A stretch of 12,006 nucleotides of DNA from Nitrosomonas sp. Its GTDB lineage: Bacteria; Pseudomonadota; Gammaproteobacteria; Burkholderiales; Nitrosomonadaceae. The translations under genes were made by a program, and so were the position numbers. The stretch is taken from contig JAJFJI010000323.1 of NCBI GenBank assembly GCA_021774205.1, positions 1-12,006 on the forward strand, given 5' to 3'. The notes under the pieces are model-generated. The model did not search any database and was not told where the DNA came from. It saw nothing but the letters and a program-made list of their open reading frames with translations. This document shows, one piece after another, positions 1-8,029 of this stretch; within the stretch, counting starts at the first letter, position 1, and each line of letters starts with the position of its first letter.

Positions 1-710
1 AATAGCCGTACTACACTGCTTGAGCGCGCGGTTGACAATTCCCAGTTCGATGGAAAATGAATGGTTTGAATGGGCATGTTATCAGTATGTCCTTCAACGT
101 GAATTTCATGCTCGTGTCCTTGCACCACCGCTGCGACTGCGCGCAATGTTTGCGTGGAATTTACAGCAAGCTGTGCGTGACCAGGTGAAAACAAAACACT
201 GGCGTTTATTTCTATAGAAATACCCTGCGCACTCTGCGTAACACTCACTCTTCCATCCTCAACCAGTGGCGCCAGCACATGCATGATATCGTTAGCCATA
301 CCCCGCATCTTCTGCTGCCTGACAACCCTTTCTGTTTCCTGTTCGCTTAAAATTGACGCCTCTTCTACCTGAATTAGCGCTGGATCTGGTTCTGGATCTG
401 GTTCTGGTTTTGAATCTGGATCTGGATCTGGATCTGGCTCAGAGTCAAGTTCAGGTTCTATTTCAATCGGTGATGGGGTCATTGCAGCGGGCTGATTTGG
501 ATTAGATGCATTGCGCTTGAACGCACTGACCAACGATCCACTGAGAACACGATACTTACCTTCATTGACTGAAGAAATTGCATACATCACCACAAAAAAT
601 GCAAATAGCAAGGTAATAAAATCTGCATAGGAAACAAGCCAGCGATCGGGATTTTCACTATCTTCTTGTTGATCACAATTTCTTCTTTTACGCATTAACT
701 GCTTCGTCAT
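1..710 (-). CDS. motD: Flagellar stator protein MotD (MotB family), C-terminus outside window
   Basis: This is the peptidoglycan-anchored stator subunit that pairs with MotC to drive the flagellar motor. I translated the reverse strand by hand: 236 codons run open from ATG 710-708 to the window edge. Residues 24-46 (RWLVSYADFITLLFAFFVVM...) form the single membrane helix. Asp30 in the YAD motif matches the proton-accepting Asp of MotB. Residues 91-110 are an acidic Xaa-Pro linker. From about residue 150 an OmpA-like peptidoglycan-binding domain begins, with GHTDNMPI (207-214) and NWELSTARS (222-230). The C-terminal part of that domain lies beyond position 1. No clear Shine-Dalgarno sequence precedes ATG 710; Met6 (ATG 695-693) is an alternative start. 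It lies 161 bp downstream of motC, unusually far for a stator pair. MotB is the alternative name, but the MotC-type partner and the position after fliA favour MotD. Confidence 0.93.
   Translation of the reverse strand, partial: MTKQLMRKRRNCDQQEDSENPDRWLVSYADFITLLFAFFVVMYAISSVNEGKYRVLSGSLVSAFKRNASNPNQPAAMTPSPIEIEPELDSEPDPDPDPDSKPEPDPEPDPALIQVEEASILSEQETERVVRQQKMRGMANDIMHVLAPLVEDGRVSVTQSAQGISIEINASVLFSPGHAQLAVNSTQTLRAVAAVVQGHEHEIHVEGHTDNMPIQTIHFPSNWELSTARSSSVVRL
381..440. repeat. Ten tandem imperfect hexamers encoding the MotD Xaa-Pro linker
   Basis: On the plus strand ten consecutive 6-base units follow the pattern TGGATC/TGGTTC, with variants TGGTTT, TGAATC and TGGCTC. Read on the minus strand they encode residues 91-110 of MotD, a run of Glu-Pro and Asp-Pro dipeptides broken once by Asp-Ser-Lys-Pro. 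Units are in frame (two codons each), so gain or loss of a unit would change linker length without a frameshift. The linker lies between the membrane helix and the peptidoglycan-binding domain. Confidence 0.9.
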
Positions 711-758
711 AAAACGGTTGATTAAACGTAACTATTCAGTTTACCCCTAACATCCGCC

Positions 759-785
759 ATTTCGGCGTTACAAAATAGTCATTGT
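759..785 (-). promoter_or_regulatory. Weak sigma-28 (FliA)-like promoter candidate for motD
   Basis: On the minus strand, GCCGAAAT (766-759) matches the sigma-28 -10 consensus GCCGATAA at six of eight positions. It stands 15 bases from ACAA (785-782), which matches the TAAA -35 core at only two of four. A start near 752 would give a leader of about 40 nt to the motD ATG. The location, in the only long gap of the operon and before a stator gene, fits FliA control. The -35 is poor, so this is tentative. Confidence 0.25.
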
Positions 786-871
786 CACATGTACACTCAC
801 ATTTTGCGTCTTGAACTGATGAATTTTATGGGCAATCTGAACCGTTACTGCAATGGTCTGAATAATTACGA

Positions 872-1645
872 TTAAACAACATAACCTTTTAATCGATTTT
901 CAATAATTCGCGGGTTTTCTCCATTCGCAATGGCAACCAATCCATCTACCAGCATCTCGCGCATGACCACATGCTGGGCGATAATACTTTTCAGTTTATT
1001 AGCGACAGGCAGGAAAACCAGGTTAGCCAGCCCAACACCATATACGGTAGCAACAAAAGCCACCGCGATTCCACTACCCAACCGCTCTGGGTCTGACAAA
1101 TTTTCCATTACATGAATCAAGCCCAGCACTGCGCCAAGAATTCCAATAGTCGGGGCATAACCACCGGCGGCTTCCCAAATTCTTGCGGATTGGCGCTGAA
1201 ATGATTCTAATGAAAAACATTCCACTTCCATGGCTTCACGCAATTTATCGGGCTGACTGCCATCAGCTAGAAGTTGCAATCCTTTTTTTGCTAGCGGGTC
1301 TTTTGCAATTTGCGCATAAGATTCAAGCGCCAACAAACCTTCTTTACGAGAAATATCCGACCAGTGCAGAATCTGTTTAATCACTGATTGTGATGAAATT
1401 AAAGGTGGGAAAATAACCCACGCGCTCATCTTAATACCGTTCAAAAAAACCCGGACTGGACTTTGCAGCAATACCGCACCTACCGTGCCACCAACAACAA
1501 TGACAAAAGCTGCCATCTGTAACAATGAACCAATGTGCCCTCCTTCTAGCAATTGCCCGGCAATGATCGCAACCATTGCCAGTAAAATACCAGCCACACT
1601 GTTAAAGTCGATACGCGATGTCTTATTCACTACAGTGCCTTTCAT
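872..1645 (-). CDS. motC: Flagellar stator protein MotC (MotA/TolQ/ExbB family)
   Basis: This is the membrane ion-channel subunit of the flagellar stator and forms a complex with MotD. The 257-residue product has the MotA layout. Two N-terminal helices (about 16-30 and 43-61, with VVGGTVGAVLLQSP) are followed by a cytoplasmic loop with SRKEGLLALE near residues 99-108, which carries the charged residues that contact FliG. Two C-terminal helices follow, with GGYAPTIGILGAVLGLI (161-177, including a conserved channel proline) and a segment around 190-213. ATG 1645 was chosen. An in-frame TTG at 1657 would add four residues but has only a GAG motif two bases upstream. It lies 26 bp after fliA. MotC rather than MotA is called from the QLLEGGH.G.LLQ N-terminus and the partner gene. 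No chemotaxis genes lie between fliA and motC, unlike in Pseudomonas. Confidence 0.92.
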   Translation of the reverse strand: MKGTVVNKTSRIDFNSVAGILLAMVAIIAGQLLEGGHIGSLLQMAAFVIVVGGTVGAVLLQSPVRVFLNGIKMSAWVIFPPLISSQSVIKQILHWSDISRKEGLLALESYAQIAKDPLAKKGLQLLADGSQPDKLREAMEVECFSLESFQRQSARIWEAAGGYAPTIGILGAVLGLIHVMENLSDPERLGSGIAVAFVATVYGVGLANLVFLPVANKLKSIIAQHVVMREMLVDGLVAIANGENPRIIENRLKGYVV

Positions 1646-1671
1646 GGTTTTCTGCAATTCTCAGCATGCAT

Positions 1672-2385
1672 TTATTTGATATTTCTCATGCGACTACGCA
1701 ATCGAGCGACTGCTTGTGTATGCAACTGACAAACCCGTGATTCACTCACGCCTATTACTTCGCCAATTTCCCGCAAATTCATTTCTTGTTCATAGTGCAT
1801 CCCCATGACCATTTTTTCCCGAGGAGGAAGGTTCTCAATGGCTTGTACGAGCAGTGTTCTCAAATTTTCATCCAATAAAATATCCAATGGATTTGCACCG
1901 GGATCAACACACAACCGATCCAAAAATGAATCCTCATCTTCTTTCTGGAAATCTTCGTAATAAATTAATTGCGCACCTTTCGCACCTTGCAGTACTTCTT
2001 GGTATTCGCTGATGGTCATATTTAATTCATCTGCCAAATCCTGCTCGCTCGGCACCCCACCCACCTTCTGTTCCAATCTTCTAACCGCACCTTCAACTTG
2101 GCGCATTTTTTTTCGCAAACTACGTGGTAACCAATCTGCCTCACGCAGTTCATCTAAAATAGATCCACGTATGCGCTGCGCGGCATAACTTTCAAATTGT
2201 CGCCCATATGAACCTTCATAACGTTCAATGGCATCAAGCAAACCTATCATTCCTGCTTGAATTAGGTCATCCACCTGAACACTCGCCGGTAATTTGGACA
2301 TCATGTGATACGAAATACGCTTAACTAACGGCGTAAATTCAATCACAAATTGTTCTTTATCAATACTTCCAGTTGCAGTATACAT
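1672..2385 (-). CDS. fliA: Flagellar RNA polymerase sigma factor FliA (sigma-28)
   Basis: This is the alternative sigma factor that transcribes late flagellar genes (flagellin, stators, chemotaxis). Its 237 residues are close to the 239 of enterobacterial FliA. Region 2 is clear, with VDDLIQAGMIGLLDAIERY (about 38-56) and the FESYAAQRIRGSILDELR segment used for -10 recognition (about 64-81). It is followed by the DWLPRSLRKK linker to region 3. Region 4 near the C-terminus carries LPPREKMVMGMHYEQEMNL and the helix-turn-helix IGEVIGVSESRVCQLHTQA that reads the -35. The start ATG 2385 lies six bases after the flhG stop and has no good Shine-Dalgarno sequence, suggesting translational coupling to flhG. 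The anti-sigma factor FlgM is not in this window. Confidence 0.96.
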   Translation of the reverse strand: MYTATGSIDKEQFVIEFTPLVKRISYHMMSKLPASVQVDDLIQAGMIGLLDAIERYEGSYGRQFESYAAQRIRGSILDELREADWLPRSLRKKMRQVEGAVRRLEQKVGGVPSEQDLADELNMTISEYQEVLQGAKGAQLIYYEDFQKEDEDSFLDRLCVDPGANPLDILLDENLRTLLVQAIENLPPREKMVMGMHYEQEMNLREIGEVIGVSESRVCQLHTQAVARLRSRMRNIK

Positions 2386-2391
2386 ATGCTT

Positions 2392-3285
2392 TTAAACCGT
2401 AATGTTTGCCTCACGAAGATGACTGGTACGAATCAAACGCCGCATAAAGTTTTCAACGCCACCATCGTAATCATCCGTGTATGAGCAATGCAACAAATCC
2501 TCTGCTAATTGCCTAAAACCAGCAGATGATATTGCATCAGGGAATGCGTCGACCACTGGACGGCAAAGCTGTGTGGAGCGTCGCAATTTTTCGTCATTCA
2601 AAATACACCCCATAAATTCCAGTGATACTGAAAGATACTGCCGGGCTACTTTTGAGATATTGTTATAAATTTCCTGCGCTTTTTGCTCAGACTCTACTTT
2701 GTTGATAAGAATAAGAAAGTGCTTTTTCGCATACTCATTACTCATAATCTTGATAAGTTTATAAGCATCGGTAATGGAAGAAACAGAGCCCGAAAGTAAG
2801 ATTAATACCTGCTGCGAAGCAAGGCTTAACGGCAAGACATGACTGGCGTGACCAATCGCGGTATCCACCAATACGACATCGATTGGTTTAGGCAACTCGC
2901 CAAAACACTTCACTAACCACTCCTGTTCCACAGGTTTCAATTTTGCCAAGGAATGAATGCCTCGCATTGCAGTTAATACAGAAACATCATGCGGACCCTG
3001 CAGGATGACTTGCTCTAACGGTTTGTCTCGATTAATGACATGCAGCAAGTCATAGCGTGCCTTAAGCCCAAGATGCGCATTAACATTGTTATGCCGGGGA
3101 TTCTCATCCAGAATTAATACCTGTTTACCATTTCTTGCTAATGTCATGGCCAAATTTACCACCGCACTGGTTTTTCCAACACCAGATTTACCACCTGCGA
3201 CGGTCAGGATGCGAACCGCGTCACTCGTCCGCAGCGCCGCCAGCCCACGCAATCCTGCAGCCTGATCCTTTATCATTCTAGTCAT
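2392..3285 (-). CDS. flhG: Flagellar number regulator FlhG (FleN/YlxH, MinD-like ATPase)
   Basis: This is a MinD/ParA-family ATPase that, with FlhF, sets how many flagella are built and where. The N-terminal DQAAGLR (residues 7-13) is the motif by which FlhG stimulates the FlhF GTPase. The deviant Walker A motif GGKSGVGKTS lies at 31-40 and a Walker B-like VVLVDTA at 137-143. The stretch after the first beta strands reads LILDENPRHNNV, where many FleN proteins have a DADLG-type sequence, so the nucleotide-switch loop is divergent. ATG 3285 was chosen over an upstream in-frame ATG at 3333 because AGGGG sits six bases before it, giving 297 residues and an 8-base overlap with the flhF stop. Another ATG at 3276 is possible. 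Overlap with flhF fits stoichiometric production of the two partners. Confidence 0.93.
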   Translation of the reverse strand: MTRMIKDQAAGLRGLAALRTSDAVRILTVAGGKSGVGKTSAVVNLAMTLARNGKQVLILDENPRHNNVNAHLGLKARYDLLHVINRDKPLEQVILQGPHDVSVLTAMRGIHSLAKLKPVEQEWLVKCFGELPKPIDVVLVDTAIGHASHVLPLSLASQQVLILLSGSVSSITDAYKLIKIMSNEYAKKHFLILINKVESEQKAQEIYNNISKVARQYLSVSLEFMGCILNDEKLRRSTQLCRPVVDAFPDAISSAGFRQLAEDLLHCSYTDDYDGGVENFMRRLIRTSHLREANITV

Positions 3286-4534
3286 GAGCAACCCCTGCAT
3301 AAACTTCGCAAAAATTACTGGCTGGACCATCACTGCCAGCCATTACCAAAGCAAATTCTGCATCCTGCAGTGAAAATGGCGAATTACTCGGCGTAGATTC
3401 AAAAGTTCGATGGAGTAAATAGCGTGGATTTGCCGAATGAAGATCCTCGGGTACTTTCTGACCATTCGCCACATAATGCAGAATGAGTTTGTGACGGATC
3501 ATGACATCTAGCGCCACTCCAAGATTTGCAGCCTCATCAATTTTCGTGAGAATACAGCCATGGATACCTTTACTTTGATAGGCTGAGACCACTTCATCCA
3601 GCGTGTTACCGTTGCTTGTTGCATTTATCAGCAACATGCGTTTTACGTCCGTGCCACTGTCACATAGCATCGCAACCTGCTCAGCAACCATCTGATCACG
3701 CTGACTCATGCCCACAGTATCAATAAAAACCATATGTTTATTTTTCAGCTCAGACAATGTCAGTTGCAGATCATCCACGTCCTTGATGGTGCGCACTGGG
3801 ATTCCTAACAGCTTGCCATAAATGCGAAGTTGCTCATGACCACCGATTCGATAACTATCAGTCGTCAGGAGTGCTACCTTGTCCGCTCCATGCCGCATCA
3901 CACTTCTAGCCGCAAGCTTCGCTGTCGTCGTTGTTTTCCCTACCCCGGTTGGACCGATAAGCGCAAAAACACCACCATTTTCTATTATTTCATCACTCGC
4001 GACCGTTTGCAGATTAAAAACGAGTGCTGATATCGCCTTTTTCATGCTTTGCTCATATCTATTACTGGCAGGCAATTTATCAACCAGACGCCGTGACAAC
4101 AAAGGACTAAAACCCGCGCGCAACAGGGTACGTAGCAATTTTGTCTTAACCGGATTACGCTGCGTAAAATTACCCCATGCTACCGTTGCCAATTGATTTT
4201 CCATCGTATTCCGCATCGCTTTAATTTCAATGATGATGTCATGCATCAACGTTTCTGATATTTGCGATTTTGGCAAACTATCAAACGCCTGCTCTTCTGA
4301 CTTGGTTATCATTGTTTGCGGAAAAACTGGCACTATTTTTTCTGCATTCTGTAGTTTTGCTGGCGGTTCAGGATTAGCGGCCAAATTTGATATTTCAGTA
4401 CCTGCCAAAGCCATGATCTCCACGCCGTTCACAGTCTGACGATTTGATAAAATAACAGCATCATCGCCAAGTTCATTTTTAACCTGACGCAAAGCTTCAC
4501 GTGAAGTTGCCGCAATATATTTTTTTACATTCAT
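3278..4534 (-). CDS. flhF: Flagellar biosynthesis SRP-type GTPase FlhF
   Basis: This is an SRP-family GTPase that places the flagellum at its site, usually a cell pole, and recruits the first basal-body parts. The 418-residue protein has the expected three parts. The N-terminal B domain starts MNVKKYIAATSREALRQVK. A central N domain follows. The GTPase G domain carries GPTGVGKTTT (194-203), TTDSYRIGGHEQL (224-236), DTVG (272-275) and TKIDEA (330-335). The C-terminal tail after RYLLHRTF is short and lacks known motifs. The ATG overlaps the flhA stop as ATGA, and AGGAGGT sits just upstream, the strongest ribosome binding site in the operon. This fits coupled translation with FlhA. FlhF/FlhG pairs are typical of polar or number-controlled flagellation; the actual pattern cannot be read from sequence. 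Confidence 0.96.
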   Translation of the reverse strand: MNVKKYIAATSREALRQVKNELGDDAVILSNRQTVNGVEIMALAGTEISNLAANPEPPAKLQNAEKIVPVFPQTMITKSEEQAFDSLPKSQISETLMHDIIIEIKAMRNTMENQLATVAWGNFTQRNPVKTKLLRTLLRAGFSPLLSRRLVDKLPASNRYEQSMKKAISALVFNLQTVASDEIIENGGVFALIGPTGVGKTTTTAKLAARSVMRHGADKVALLTTDSYRIGGHEQLRIYGKLLGIPVRTIKDVDDLQLTLSELKNKHMVFIDTVGMSQRDQMVAEQVAMLCDSGTDVKRMLLINATSNGNTLDEVVSAYQSKGIHGCILTKIDEAANLGVALDVMIRHKLILHYVANGQKVPEDLHSANPRYLLHRTFESTPSNSPFSLQDAEFALVMAGSDGPASNFCEVYAGVAHD

Positions 4535-6627
4535 GTGTTACCTCCTACAACGGAAGTGATCTTGATTTTTCTGGAATCTGGAATTTCTGAATGAGACAAA
4601 ACTCTGAGTTGTGGTAAAGCACGACGCAAGAACCGTGCTAACAACATTCGAATTAAGCTTGGTACTAGCAAAACAATTGGCAATCCCAACTGTTCCTGCC
4701 GCTGTGCCGCCACAACCGCCCCTTTTAGCAAAGTATCTGCAAGGCCGGGTTCTATGCCACCACCAGCAGTAACACCGGAACCAACCGCTTGAGCCAGAAT
4801 TGCCTCCAATTCATGATGTAAATTCATCACTTGCAGTTCCACACCCGCTGGAAAAAATTGTTCCACAATGGCGCGTCCCAACGCCGCACGAACTATTTCA
4901 GTCAACTCGGAAGTATCCTGTGTACGACCAGCGTGCTCTGTCAGCACGTCAATAATGGTACGCATATCACGAATATGCACACTCTCTTCCAACAAATTAT
5001 GCAGAACCTTTTGTACCGCCGAGAGCGGCAACAATTTTGGCACCAAATCCTCAATCAATTTTGGTGATTTCTGACTCAGATGGTCAAACAATTTCTGGAG
5101 TTCCTGTCGCCCAAGAAGCTCAGCGGCATAGGTATGTATTAAATGATTGATATGCGTTGTGACAACGGTACTGGCATCGACCACGGTATAACCGTTATTT
5201 TGCGCTTGGTCACGTAGCGATGCTTCAATCCAGACTGCGGGAAGACCAAATGCTGGGTCACTGGTTTCGGTACCTGGCAGTGTCATGGTAACGCGACCGG
5301 GATTAATCGCCAGATACATGCCGTTATAGGATTCACCCTGCCCAATGACAGAACCTTTCAGCGTGATTCGATAGGCGTTAGGCCTTAATTCTAAATTATC
5401 ACGAATATGCACGACTGGTGGCAAGAATCCAATTTCCTGTGCAAATTTCTTTCGTATACCATTGATCCGTTTTAGTAAATCACCCTGCTGGGCCTTGTCT
5501 ACCAACGGAATTAAGCGATAACCAACCTCTAATCCAAGCGTATCAACCGGTGACACATCCTCCCAACTTGCATCCTGAATTTCCGTTGCCGCCGGCTGCG
5601 AATTGGCAGCAGGCGCTTGGTCAGCAACAGGGGCACGAGTGATGATCATATACGCCCACATGCCAAGGCTTGCCGAAAGTAATAGGAATACAAAATTAGG
5701 CATGCCTGGAACAAGTCCCATTGTCCCAATAATAATAGCGGTCATGATTAACACTCGTGGCTTGTCAAACAACTGGCCAAGCACTTGCTGGCCAAGGTCT
5801 TCATTATCCGTACTGACCCGGCTGACAACCAAGCCAGCCGCCATAGAAATGACCAATGCTGGAATTTGCGCCACCAGTCCGTCGCCAATTGTCAGAAGTG
5901 TGTAATTTTTTGCCGCGTTATCAAGGTCAAGATCATGTTGAGCGATACCAACTATCAAACCGCCGATGATAGTAATCAACATCACTAGTATCCCGGCGAT
6001 GGCATCACCCCGTACAAATTTGCTGGCACCATCCATTGAACCGTAAAAATCTGCTTCCTTAGAAATCGTGGCGCGACGCTTGCGCGCATCTTCTTCACCA
6101 ATTAGGCCAGCATTAAGATCTGCATCAATCGCCATTTGCTTACCTGGCATTGCATCCAGCGTGAAACGAGCACTCACTTCAGCAATCCGTCCCGCACCTT
6201 TGGTAATCACAACAAAGTTGATAATCACCAAAATAATAAATACCACTAGGCCAACTGCATAATTACCACCCACTAAAAAATGTCCAAATGCCTGAATCAC
6301 TTTGCCTGCAGCATCTGGTCCAGTATGACCATCAAGCAACACGACGCGAGTTGATGCAACATTAAGTGAAAGGCGTAATAAAGTGGTAATCAGCAAGACC
6401 GTCGGAAATGCTGCAAAATCCAGTGGATCTTTACTATAAAGGCTAACCAGCAAGACGATGATGGCCAGCGCTATATTAAAAGTAAACAATACATCCAGTA
6501 TGAATGTTGGGAGAGGCAATACCATCATCGCCAGAATCATGACGATCAATATGGGACCGGCCAGACTCTTTAAGTTATTGCCAGCCAATAAGGATGATGA
6601 AATTGTTGAAATTATTGCGTTATTCAT
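4531..6627 (-). CDS. flhA: Flagellar type III export gate protein FlhA
   Basis: This is the large membrane protein of the flagellar export gate; its cytoplasmic domain docks export chaperones and substrates. The length of 698 residues is normal (about 690). The N-terminal half holds several membrane helices (for example 24-48, 50-62, 127-142, 210-229). The FHIPEP family signature RFTLDAMPGKQM lies at 154-165, and EADFYGSMDGASKFVRGDAI (191-210) includes Asp208, the residue linked to proton coupling in Salmonella. After a Pro/Ala-rich linker near 335-350 comes the soluble C-terminal domain, with PGLADTLLK.AVVAAQRQEQLG and LPQLRVLSHSEIP near the end. The start ATG 6627 is preceded only by a weak GAAAA motif. 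It lies 73 bp downstream of flhB and overlaps flhF by four bases. Confidence 0.97.
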   Translation of the reverse strand: MNNAIISTISSSLLAGNNLKSLAGPILIVMILAMMVLPLPTFILDVLFTFNIALAIIVLLVSLYSKDPLDFAAFPTVLLITTLLRLSLNVASTRVVLLDGHTGPDAAGKVIQAFGHFLVGGNYAVGLVVFIILVIINFVVITKGAGRIAEVSARFTLDAMPGKQMAIDADLNAGLIGEEDARKRRATISKEADFYGSMDGASKFVRGDAIAGILVMLITIIGGLIVGIAQHDLDLDNAAKNYTLLTIGDGLVAQIPALVISMAAGLVVSRVSTDNEDLGQQVLGQLFDKPRVLIMTAIIIGTMGLVPGMPNFVFLLLSASLGMWAYMIITRAPVADQAPAANSQPAATEIQDASWEDVSPVDTLGLEVGYRLIPLVDKAQQGDLLKRINGIRKKFAQEIGFLPPVVHIRDNLELRPNAYRITLKGSVIGQGESYNGMYLAINPGRVTMTLPGTETSDPAFGLPAVWIEASLRDQAQNNGYTVVDASTVVTTHINHLIHTYAAELLGRQELQKLFDHLSQKSPKLIEDLVPKLLPLSAVQKVLHNLLEESVHIRDMRTIIDVLTEHAGRTQDTSELTEIVRAALGRAIVEQFFPAGVELQVMNLHHELEAILAQAVGSGVTAGGGIEPGLADTLLKGAVVAAQRQEQLGLPIVLLVPSLIRMLLARFLRRALPQLRVLSHSEIPDSRKIKITSVVGGNT

Positions 6628-6700
6628 ACTGTTTTTCAGTTATTTTTATCCGCGTACGGTGATCTCATTAGAAAATCTCAATTGAACTTGTTTTATCATG

Positions 6701-7834
6701 TCACGTCGCTTGATCCAATCCATCGGGAATAGGTACATCACCGAGTGGCTGCGGCATTGTTCCCCCATTTTCCCGAAATCGCCGCAACTGAAAGACATAA
6801 GCTAGAACCTCAGCAACCGCGGTATAAAGGGTCTCTGGTATTTCAGTATCCAGTTCAGCGTGGTGATATAACGCCCGCGCCAACGGCGGAGCCTCCAGAA
6901 TCGGAACACGATTTTCTTCAGCCAGCTCACGAATACGTGCAGCCAACAGATGGACGCCCTTTGCGACAACTTTGGGCGCATGCATCGATTCACCCTGATA
7001 GCGTAATGCAACGGCATAATGCGTTGGATTGGTGACTACCACATCAGCCTTAGGAATTTCCGCCATCATTCGGCGGCGCGCGGCTTCTCTCTGCAGGTTC
7101 CTGATACGTGCCTTTATCTGCGGATCTCCCTCGCTTTCTTTGGTTTCTTTACGTATCTGCTCTTTTGTCATCCTTAGCTTTTTAGCGTGCTCCCATATCT
7201 GAAAAGGAACATCGATCGCAACAATCAACATCATTGCGCTCACGATAAAAAGAAAGCTAAAACCTAATAACTCACTCATATGGCGAATGCCTAAATCAAT
7301 CGGCAGCGTCACTAAACCCAACACGGTATCTTTGTTGTGCCACATGACCAGTATGCCCACACCGCCAATGATTAATGACTTAGCAATCGCCTTAACTAAC
7401 TCAATCAGACCGCGCATTGAAAAAACCCTGGTAAAACCCTGAACCGGGTTTAGCCGCTTAAAATCTGGCAGGAGCGCTTTGCCACTAAAGAGCCAACCAC
7501 TTAATAGCATTGGCGCAAAAAATGCGACGATTATAAGTAATAGTAATATGGGCCAAAGTGCCCATAACCCTTCGAAAGCCAGTTGATTTAGTCGAATCAG
7601 CATCAGGTTGGTGTCGAATGCCATCTCAGGCTCCATCTGCATGCCACCAACCATAATGCTGGATAGCTTGCCAAGCAAGTCAGCGCCAAGAAACCAAAGC
7701 CCTACAGCAGCCGCCATTAAAACAGCAAATGTCGTCAGCTCCTGTGAACGCGCAACCTGGCCATCTTCCCGTGCTTTTTCAATGCGTTTGGGTGTCGCCG
7801 GTTCTGTACGTTCAAGATCGCTCTCTTCTGACAT
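6701..7834 (-). CDS. flhB: Flagellar export switch protein FlhB
   Basis: This is the export-apparatus membrane protein that switches substrate specificity from rod/hook to filament by cleaving itself. With the chosen start the protein has 377 residues. The N-terminus is typical (EKTEP-like ERTEPATPKRIEKAREDGQ). Four hydrophobic segments lie around 35-55, 91-113, 147-165 and 188-208. The cytoplasmic domain has the autocleavage motif NPTH at 269-272, the same numbering as Salmonella FlhB, followed by YAVALRY. ATG 7834 was chosen because it matches the family N-terminus and has GGA seven to eight bases upstream; a TTG at 7846 would add four residues. It is the first gene of the visible operon and is transcribed away from the acylase gene. 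Confidence 0.96.
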   Translation of the reverse strand: MSEESDLERTEPATPKRIEKAREDGQVARSQELTTFAVLMAAAVGLWFLGADLLGKLSSIMVGGMQMEPEMAFDTNLMLIRLNQLAFEGLWALWPILLLLIIVAFFAPMLLSGWLFSGKALLPDFKRLNPVQGFTRVFSMRGLIELVKAIAKSLIIGGVGILVMWHNKDTVLGLVTLPIDLGIRHMSELLGFSFLFIVSAMMLIVAIDVPFQIWEHAKKLRMTKEQIRKETKESEGDPQIKARIRNLQREAARRRMMAEIPKADVVVTNPTHYAVALRYQGESMHAPKVVAKGVHLLAARIRELAEENRVPILEAPPLARALYHHAELDTEIPETLYTAVAEVLAYVFQLRRFRENGGTMPQPLGDVPIPDGLDQAT

Positions 7835-7860
7835 GACAAATTCCAAATTATGACTGGCGA

Positions 7861-7887
7861 ATTATCAATGGGTGTAGCACAATTCAA
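7861..7887 (-). promoter_or_regulatory. Candidate sigma-70-type promoter for the flhB operon
   Basis: On the minus strand TTGAAT (7887-7882) and GATAAT (7866-7861) are separated by 15 bases. Each is close to the -35 and -10 consensus, but the spacing is short. A start near 7854 would give a leader of about 20 nt to the flhB ATG. No sigma-54 GG-N10-GC element and no convincing sigma-28 element was seen in 7835-8029. Confidence 0.3.
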
Positions 7888-8029
7888 TGTGGGAAACAAA
7901 CGATGATTATTCCCGCTATTTTCAGACACATTTCTTACTGATACTCGCACCTAACCCATTAAAAGAACTAAAAATTATTTTTTTCATGCTAGCTGGTTTC
8001 AAATAAATTACCTTAACTTGTCTGCTTAA

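Noticed and set aside
20..217. Short plus-strand open frame at the left edge
   Set aside because: It lies wholly antisense to the OmpA-like domain of motD, which is clearly the coding strand.
381..440. CRISPR or intergenic satellite reading of the hexamer repeats
   Set aside because: The units are 6 bp without spacers and are in frame inside motD, so they are a coding linker repeat.
806..832. TAAA followed after 15 bases by ACGCAAAA, minus strand, in the motC-motD gap
   Set aside because: Only four of eight -10 positions match the sigma-28 consensus; the GCCGAAAT site nearby is better.
6646..6653. GCGGATAA on the minus strand before flhA, seven of eight matches to the sigma-28 -10 box
   Set aside because: No TAAA-like -35 stands 14-16 bases upstream, and a start from it would leave only about 14 nt of leader. 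Chance is likely in this AT-rich spacer.
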